Assembly (NCBI GenBank): GCA_020056865.1
Contig: JAGVGX010000035.1
Location: forward strand, 1-7,770
Direction: 5' to 3'
From: Desulfobacterales bacterium
GTDB lineage: Bacteria; Desulfobacterota; Desulfobacteria; Desulfobacterales; BuS5
Length of the DNA stretch: 7,770 nucleotides
Of this stretch, positions 1-4,587 are shown piece by piece (position 1 is the first letter of the stretch; every line of letters begins with the position of its first letter). A model generated the notes under the pieces. That model saw only the letters and a program-made list of their open reading frames with translations, made no database searches and was not told where the DNA came from. The position numbers and the translations under genes were made by a program.

Positions 1-1592
1 AAAAGCCGGAAGTCCTGGAACCCATTTTAAACGGCGTGGCGAAAGTCAGATTCCATAACCGCAGCAAGTTTGATTTCCATGAACTTGCTAAAGACCATAA
101 CAATGTGGCTGCAAATCTCCGCCATTACATTAACGGTTTTTCAACAAGTGCAAAGGAAATTATCGATTATTTCAGCTTTGATGATCAAATCAGGAAGCTG
201 GATGAATACGACCTGTTGTATTTAATCATCAAGGAATTTGACAAAAAAGGTGACACTTTCAAAAAAGTGGACACCATGGAGATGGGATACATTTTTGAGG
301 AACTGATACGCAAATTCTCCGAACTCAGCAACGAAACCGCCGGAGAGCATTTTACGCCGAGGGAAGTTATCCGCCTGATGGTGAACCTGCTCTTTGTGAA
401 TGACAAAGACATTCTGCGAAAAAAAGGCATTGTAAAAACGCTCTATGATCCGGCTTGCGGGACCGGTGGCATGCTTTCCATTGCTGATGAATATCTGCAC
501 GATCTGAATCCGGGCGCAAGACTGGAATCGTTCGGACAGGAAATAAATCCGGAATCATATGCTATTTGTAAATCAGATATGCTCATCAAAGGGCAAAACC
601 CCTCCAACATCAAATTCGGCAACAGCTTTACCCAGGATGGTTTGGAAGGGGTAACCTTTGACTACATGCTCAGCAATCCACCATTTGGCGTGGATTGGAA
701 AAAGGCCCAGAAGCACATCAAAGATGAATACGAAAACCGAGGCCTTGACGGGCGCTTTGGCGCCGGCTTGCCTTCAATAAGTGATGGTTCGCTGCTCTTT
801 CTCCAGCATATGATAAGCAAAATGAAACAAAATGGTAAAAACGGCAGCCGTCTTGCGATTGTGTTTAACGGCTCACCTTTATTCAGCGGCGGCGCAGGAA
901 GTGGCCCCAGTAATATCCGTAAGTGGATAATTGAAAACGATTGGCTTGAAGCTATTATCGCTATGCCCGATCAGTTATTCTACAACACCGGCATTTCAAC
1001 TTATTTTTGGGTTGTTACCGACAGAAAAAGCCCGGAGCGTAAAGGTAAAGTTCAATTGATTAATGCTACGGGCAGTGATTGGGAAGAAGGCGATAAGAAC
1101 AATCCATTTTATATTAAGATGATGCGCAGTCTTGGAAATAAAAGGAAAGAAATTGGCGATGGCAAAGACGGAAAACCGGACCAGATAAAAACAATTACAG
1201 AAATATACGAGGCATTTGAGGGAGGGCCATATTGCAAAATTTTGGATAATGAGGATTTTGGATATACCCGCATTACCGTTGAAAGGTCAAAACGAAATAA
1301 AAAGGGAGAAATTGAAACCGATAAAAAAGGGAAACCCCTTCCAGATCCCGATTTGCGGGATTATGAAAACATTCCATTAAAAGAAAACGTTGAAGAGTAT
1401 TTCAAAAGAGAAGTTCTGCCACATTTATCGGATGCTTGGATTGACTACAGCAAAACCAAAACCGGTTACGAAATAAACTTTACCAAATATTTTTATAAGT
1501 ACAAACCGCTCCGTAGTCTTGATGAAATACGCAAAGATATTTTAGCTCTTGAAGAAGAAACCGAGGATATGATTAAGGAAGTACTTGATTAA
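1..1592 (+). CDS. hsdM: Type I restriction-modification DNA methyltransferase subunit HsdM (5'-partial)
   Basis: This is the modification subunit of a type I R-M system. With HsdS it transfers a methyl group from S-adenosylmethionine to adenine N6 in both halves of the target. The frame is open to the left edge (first whole codon at base 3), and residues before the GTG at 36 already read as protein, so that GTG is an internal Val and the real start lies upstream. Numbering from the GTG, GEHFTPREV is at about 103-111, the SAM-binding motif I DPACGTGGML at 138-147 and the catalytic motif IV NPPF at 214-217. The C-terminus (about 489-518) is a charged helix starting YKPLRSLDEIRKDIL, typical of this HsdM family. 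About 529 residues are visible. Family members usually carry an extra N-terminal helical region, so roughly 100 residues are probably missing (an estimate from memory of the family). Both catalytic motifs are intact, so methylation should be active. The stop is TAA at 1590-1592, 121 bases before hsdS. Confidence 0.96.
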   Translation, partial: KPEVLEPILNGVAKVRFHNRSKFDFHELAKDHNNVAANLRHYINGFSTSAKEIIDYFSFDDQIRKLDEYDLLYLIIKEFDKKGDTFKKVDTMEMGYIFEELIRKFSELSNETAGEHFTPREVIRLMVNLLFVNDKDILRKKGIVKTLYDPACGTGGMLSIADEYLHDLNPGARLESFGQEINPESYAICKSDMLIKGQNPSNIKFGNSFTQDGLEGVTFDYMLSNPPFGVDWKKAQKHIKDEYENRGLDGRFGAGLPSISDGSLLFLQHMISKMKQNGKNGSRLAIVFNGSPLFSGGAGSGPSNIRKWIIENDWLEAIIAMPDQLFYNTGISTYFWVVTDRKSPERKGKVQLINATGSDWEEGDKNNPFYIKMMRSLGNKRKEIGDGKDGKPDQIKTITEIYEAFEGGPYCKILDNEDFGYTRITVERSKRNKKGEIETDKKGKPLPDPDLRDYENIPLKENVEEYFKREVLPHLSDAWIDYSKTKTGYEINFTKYFYKYKPLRSLDEIRKDILALEEETEDMIKEVLD

Positions 1593-1623
1593 TTTAAATT
1601 GATCACAGAGGGAACTTATTCAG

Positions 1624-1698
1624 ATGCGAATAGATGTTGCACCAAAAATGTTATCCTGGGCTCGTCAAAGGGCGGGGTTTATTTCGGGAAGAATATAA
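1624..1698 (+). pseudogene. Relic of an XRE/ImmA-type gene N-terminus (24 codons)
   Basis: A 24-codon ORF opens with ATG at 1624, about 11 nt after a GAGGG at 1608-1612, and stops at TAA 1696-1698. Its core, IDVAPKMLSWARQRAGF, resembles the first residues of XRE-domain/ImmA-IrrE metallopeptidase proteins, which as I recall begin with a pattern like V-x-P-x-M-L-R-W-A-R-E-R-A-G. Such genes are often found inside R-M operons. The resemblance ends after AGF, where the frame runs through about five unrelated codons to a stop. The simplest reading is that most of the gene was deleted, leaving its ribosome binding site and first 18 or so codons. The ORF is in the same frame as hsdS and ends 15 nt before it, so it could still act as a short leader peptide coupled to hsdS. 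The call rests on about 17 residues recognised from memory, so it could be chance. Confidence 0.5.
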
Positions 1699-1703
1699 AG
1701 GGA
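1698..1703 (+). promoter_or_regulatory. Ribosome binding site of hsdS
   Basis: AAGGGA lies 10 nt before the ATG at 1714 and overlaps the stop codon of the 24-codon ORF upstream. A second, weaker AAGG lies only 3 nt from the start. The in-frame TAA at 1696-1698 rules out any longer hsdS start, and the protein at 1714 opens with residues expected at an HsdS N-terminus, so this start is well supported. Confidence 0.6.
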
Positions 1704-1713
1704 AATAAGGTTA

Positions 1714-2973
1714 ATGGAACAGTACGACAAATACAAACCCTCAGGCGTTGAGTGGATTGGCGATATTCCGGGTGATTGGGAACTGAAACGTCTTAAATTC
1801 ACATCTATAATAAATCCGAGTAAAAATGAACTTGCAAGATTCCCGAAATCGCTCGAGGTGTCATTCTATCCAATGGAAGCAATTGGTTTTGGTACACTGA
1901 ACCATGGCGAAGAAAAAACGCTCGAGTCAGTTGGAAATGGTTTCACCTATTTTCGAGATGGTGATATTTTGGTTGCAAAGATAACTCCTAGTTTTGAAAA
2001 TGGAAAAGGAGCGTTAGCAACTGGACTTAAGAATGGTATTGGCTTTGGAACTACAGAAATACATGTTATTCGGCCACTAAAAAATCTGAACAAACATTTC
2101 CTTTATTATATAACCTATTCTCATAATTTTAGACACGTTGGCGCCGGGATGATGGAAGGAACGGCAGGGCAAAAGCGTGTTCCTAGTGATTTTTTGATTA
2201 ACCATGAGATAGTAATACCATCCCCAGAGGAACAAACTGCAATAGCCAATTACCTTGATGACAAAACTGCACAGATTGATTCCCTCATAGGAAAAAAGCA
2301 AAAGCTGATTGAACTGATTAAAGAAGAACGGACAGCTATCGTCAACCATGCTGTTACCAAAGGAATTAACCCCCAAGCCAAACTCAAACCCAGCGGTATT
2401 GAATGGTTAGGAGATGTGCCCGAGCATTGGGAAGTGAAGAAGTTGAGATTCTTATGTAAAATCACTACAGGCGCAAAAAATACAGAAGATAGAACTGAAG
2501 ATGGTGAATTTCCTTTTTTTGTTCGTTCACAAACTATTGAAAGAATAAATTCATACTCTTTCGATGGTGAAGGCATTTTAACTGCTGGAGATGGCGTTGG
2601 TGTTGCAAAAGTTTTCCATTACATGAACGGCAAATTTGACTTCCACCAAAGGGTATATCTCTTTTATGACTTTTCTAATAAAATATCAGCACAGTTTCTT
2701 TTTTATTTCATACAAATGAACCTTGTACATGAGGTGTTGAGATATAATGCAAAATCAACGGTAGATAGTTTGAGGCTTCCTATGTTGAAAGAGTTTCCAA
2801 TTTCCTTTTCACATAGTAAAGAAGAACAAAACCAAATCGTTCAGCACATCGAAACCGAAACAAAAAGAATTGATGAAACAATTTCCAAAATCGAAAAAGA
2901 AATCGAGCTGTTGCAAGAATACCGCACGGCGTTAATCAGTGAAGTGGTAACAGGGAAAGTTAAGGTTATTTAA
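1714..2973 (+). CDS. hsdS: Type I restriction-modification specificity subunit HsdS
   Basis: This is the DNA-recognition subunit. It binds a split target sequence and holds two HsdM copies and, for restriction, two HsdR copies. The 419-residue length is normal for a full HsdS. It has the classical duplicated layout: a short conserved segment (about 8-29, KPSGVEWIGDIP), target recognition domain 1 (about 20-170), a central conserved helical region (about 171-217, starting PEEQTAIANYL), the repeated short segment (225-246, KPSGIEWLGDVP), target recognition domain 2 (about 240-368), and a C-terminal helical region (369-419, starting KEEQNQIV). The two helical regions should form the antiparallel coiled coil that spaces the recognition domains. 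The recognition domains differ from each other, so the target halves should differ; the sequence cannot be read off the protein. No frameshift, phase-variable tract or second hsdS is seen. The gene ends 2 nt before the next start. Confidence 0.95.
   Translation: MEQYDKYKPSGVEWIGDIPGDWELKRLKFTSIINPSKNELARFPKSLEVSFYPMEAIGFGTLNHGEEKTLESVGNGFTYFRDGDILVAKITPSFENGKGALATGLKNGIGFGTTEIHVIRPLKNLNKHFLYYITYSHNFRHVGAGMMEGTAGQKRVPSDFLINHEIVIPSPEEQTAIANYLDDKTAQIDSLIGKKQKLIELIKEERTAIVNHAVTKGINPQAKLKPSGIEWLGDVPEHWEVKKLRFLCKITTGAKNTEDRTEDGEFPFFVRSQTIERINSYSFDGEGILTAGDGVGVAKVFHYMNGKFDFHQRVYLFYDFSNKISAQFLFYFIQMNLVHEVLRYNAKSTVDSLRLPMLKEFPISFSHSKEEQNQIVQHIETETKRIDETISKIEKEIELLQEYRTALISEVVTGKVKVI
1735..1800 (+). 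repeat. Internal HsdS repeat, copy 1 (N-terminal conserved segment)
   Basis: HsdS residues 8-29 (KPSGVEWIGDIPGDWELKRL and two further residues) recur as residues 225-246, 217 residues later. The match is at protein level; the DNA has diverged, so the duplication is old and is the usual two-fold build of HsdS rather than a recent copy. Confidence 0.85.
2221..2364 (+). repeat. Internal HsdS helical repeat, copy 1 (central conserved region)
   Basis: HsdS residues 170-217 begin S-PEEQTAIANYLDDKTAQID and end with TAIVNHAVTKG. They align with the C-terminal residues 368-414, which begin S-KEEQNQIVQHIETETKRID and end with TALISEVVTG. Both are long amphipathic helices rich in E, K, I and L, expected to pair as the coiled-coil spacer and to contact HsdM. 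Confidence 0.85.
2386..2451 (+). repeat. Internal HsdS repeat, copy 2 (N-terminal conserved segment)
   Basis: HsdS residues 225-246 (KPSGIEWLGDVPEHWEVKKL and two more) match residues 8-29 and mark the start of the second half-subunit, just before target recognition domain 2. Confidence 0.85.
2815..2955 (+). repeat. Internal HsdS helical repeat, copy 2 (C-terminal conserved region)
   Basis: HsdS residues 368-414 form the second conserved helix, matching 170-217 in order and spacing. An intact copy here shows that HsdS is full length and not a truncated half-subunit. Confidence 0.85.
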
Positions 2974-2975
2974 TT

Positions 2976-4430
2976 ATGACACAACAGCAATTAGAAAAAC
3001 TATTGAAAGACCTCCAGGCTCTGCCAATGGAATGCGAATGGGCAGAGTTTAAAGTTGACAACACGAATCCCCAGGAAATTGGAGAATATTTGTCGGCATT
3101 ATCTAATAGTGCAAGATATTCAGATCAGAAATATGGGTATCTGATCTTCGGTATCGAGAACGAAACACATTATCTTGTTGGAACATCATTTTATCCCTCA
3201 AATGAAAAGAAGGGCAACGAAGAACTGGAAAACTGGCTCGCAACTCAGTTGAATCCTAGAATAGATTTTAATATTTTTGAATTGGATTACGATGGAAAAC
3301 ATTTCTCTATTTTCAGAATTGATGCTACGCGAGACCGTCCTGTCAGCTTCCGCGGAATCCCATTTATCCGTATTGGTTCCTACAAAAAAAAGCTTGATGA
3401 TCATCCTGAAAGAGAACGAAAATTATGGCAGTATAGCAGCCCTGACATTTTTGAAAAAGGTATAGCCCTTGAAAAATTATCATCCGAAGAAGTACTTCGA
3501 CTTATTGATTATCCTGTCTATTTTGAAATGTTAACTTTTCCATTACCAGATAATAGAAAAGGGATACTTGAACGATTGATACAAGATAATATCATAGAAC
3601 CAATCGGAGACAAATACAATATTACCAATCTTGGCGGTATATTATTAGCCAAAGATTTAGAGCAATTTGATATGCTTGCAAGAAAAGCAATTAGAGTCGT
3701 TTTTTATAACGGGAATAATCGGGTAAAAACAAAAAAGGAACAATTCGGCAAAAAAGGGTACGCTGTTGGATTTGAGGGCTTGATAAAATATATTGTTGAT
3801 CAATTACCGAGCAATGAAGTAATCGAACAAGCCCTTCGTAAAGAAGTTACTATATATCCATCAATCGCTATTCGTGAATTAGTGGCAAATGCAATTATTC
3901 ACCAGGATTTTAGTATTGGCGGTTCATCACCAATGGTCGAAATATTCGATAATAGAATCGAAATAACCAATCCAGGAAAACCATTAATTGATTCGCTACG
4001 TTTTATAGATCATAGTCCAGAAAGCAGAAATGAACGTTTAGCTCGTTTTATGAGACAGTTAAATATTTGTGAAGAACGGGGTAGCGGTTTTGATAAAGTT
4101 GTTTTTGAGTGTGAATTTTATCAGCTACCTGCACCTGAAATCATCATTGGCGATAATTTTACCAGGCTTATTTTATTTTCACCGTTGACGTTAAGACAGA
4201 TGGATAAACAGGCTAAAATTCGCGCCTGTTATCTCCACTCTTGCCTGAAATATGTGTCAGGTGAATTAATGACCAATCAAAGTCTCCGAGAACGATTTGG
4301 TATTGACGAAAAAAATTATCCTATGGCTTCACGAATTATTAGCGACACCATTCAGGCAGAACTTATCAGAGATTATGATCCGGATAGTAAATCAAGAAAA
4401 TACGCTAAGTACGTTCCTTTCTGGGTATAG
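2976..4430 (+). CDS. AlbA_2 (Schlafen-type) domain protein with GHKL ATPase-like domain, embedded in the R-M operon
   Basis: A 484-residue protein with three visible parts. Residues 1 to about 150 are an AlbA_2/Schlafen-like domain: EWAEFK at 21-26, the glycine strand GYLIFGI at 54-60 and PFIRIGS at 129-135. Residues about 190-400 contain a GHKL/HATPase_c_4-type ATP-binding domain: RELVANAIIHQDF at 300-312 (with the Asn expected to hold Mg-ATP), a D325-to-G334 stretch in IFDNRIEITNPG, and the ERGSGFDKV loop at 367-375. The C-terminus (about 405-484) is helical and charged, perhaps a winged helix. Related proteins (COG2865-like) are usually annotated as ATP-binding transcriptional regulators and are common in defence loci; some Schlafen-fold proteins cleave tRNA or rRNA. 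The start lies 2 nt after the hsdS stop with AAGG at 2962-2965, so translation is probably coupled to hsdS. Local base composition is more AT-rich than hsdM or hsdR. The domain calls are firm; the role in this operon is unknown. Confidence 0.88.
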   Translation: MTQQQLEKLLKDLQALPMECEWAEFKVDNTNPQEIGEYLSALSNSARYSDQKYGYLIFGIENETHYLVGTSFYPSNEKKGNEELENWLATQLNPRIDFNIFELDYDGKHFSIFRIDATRDRPVSFRGIPFIRIGSYKKKLDDHPERERKLWQYSSPDIFEKGIALEKLSSEEVLRLIDYPVYFEMLTFPLPDNRKGILERLIQDNIIEPIGDKYNITNLGGILLAKDLEQFDMLARKAIRVVFYNGNNRVKTKKEQFGKKGYAVGFEGLIKYIVDQLPSNEVIEQALRKEVTIYPSIAIRELVANAIIHQDFSIGGSSPMVEIFDNRIEITNPGKPLIDSLRFIDHSPESRNERLARFMRQLNICEERGSGFDKVVFECEFYQLPAPEIIIGDNFTRLILFSPLTLRQMDKQAKIRACYLHSCLKYVSGELMTNQSLRERFGIDEKNYPMASRIISDTIQAELIRDYDPDSKSRKYAKYVPFWV

Positions 4431-4587
4431 TAGTTTATATCTATTTTATATATTTTATGTATCTGAAGAACACACCAATGTTAGTTAACCTATTAAAAAA
4501 ACAAAAGAATCTTATGTAATGGTTATGTAACTGAGTGACGGTTTTTTATTTTCAATTTTATTCATAAATTTTGAGATAAGCAAAAAC
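4431..4587 (+). promoter_or_regulatory. AT-rich leader of hsdR, possible regulatory region
   Basis: This 157-base gap contrasts with the 2-nt junction between hsdS and the AlbA_2 gene. It is very AT-rich and holds no ORF or convincing RNA structure. The octamer TTATGTAA occurs twice (4512-4519 and 4523-4530), offset by 11 bases, about one helical turn; a related TTATGTA lies at 4455-4461, and the outer copies extend to TTATGTA[TA]CTGA. No clear sigma-70 promoter or rho-independent terminator is visible. The only ribosome binding site candidate for hsdR is a weak GAG at 4573-4575, 12 nt from the start. Separate or weak control of hsdR is plausible but unproven. Confidence 0.3.
4512..4530 (+). 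repeat. Short direct repeat TTATGTAA x2, 11-base period
   Basis: Two exact TTATGTAA copies start at 4512 and 4523, both followed within 3 bases by TG. The 11-base period would put them on the same DNA face. Short AT-rich repeats arise easily by chance in such a region, so a role as an operator is speculative. Confidence 0.35.

Noticed and set aside
36..38. GTG as the start codon of hsdM
   Set aside because: The frame stays open to base 3, the upstream codons read as plausible protein, and the HsdM N-terminal region would be missing. The window edge cuts the gene.
185..558. Antisense ORFs of 60-110 codons across hsdM, hsdS and hsdR
   Set aside because: They lie wholly inside strongly coding genes, have no recognisable protein features, and are explained as shadows of the real frames.
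1714..2973. Phase-variable or shuffling hsdS
   Set aside because: The repeats are diverged at DNA level, there is no second or partial hsdS copy, no site-specific recombinase gene and no long simple repeat tract in the window.
4523..4550. GTTA-TG-TAAC followed by a T run as a terminator after the AlbA_2 gene
   Set aside because: The stem is only four AT-rich pairs and the T run begins about 11 bases after it, so it should not act as an intrinsic terminator.
4536..4580. TGACGG at 4536-4541 and downstream AT-rich hexamers as a sigma-70 promoter for hsdR
   Set aside because: The -10 candidates at suitable spacing match the consensus poorly (about 3 of 6), and any AT-rich stretch would give such matches.
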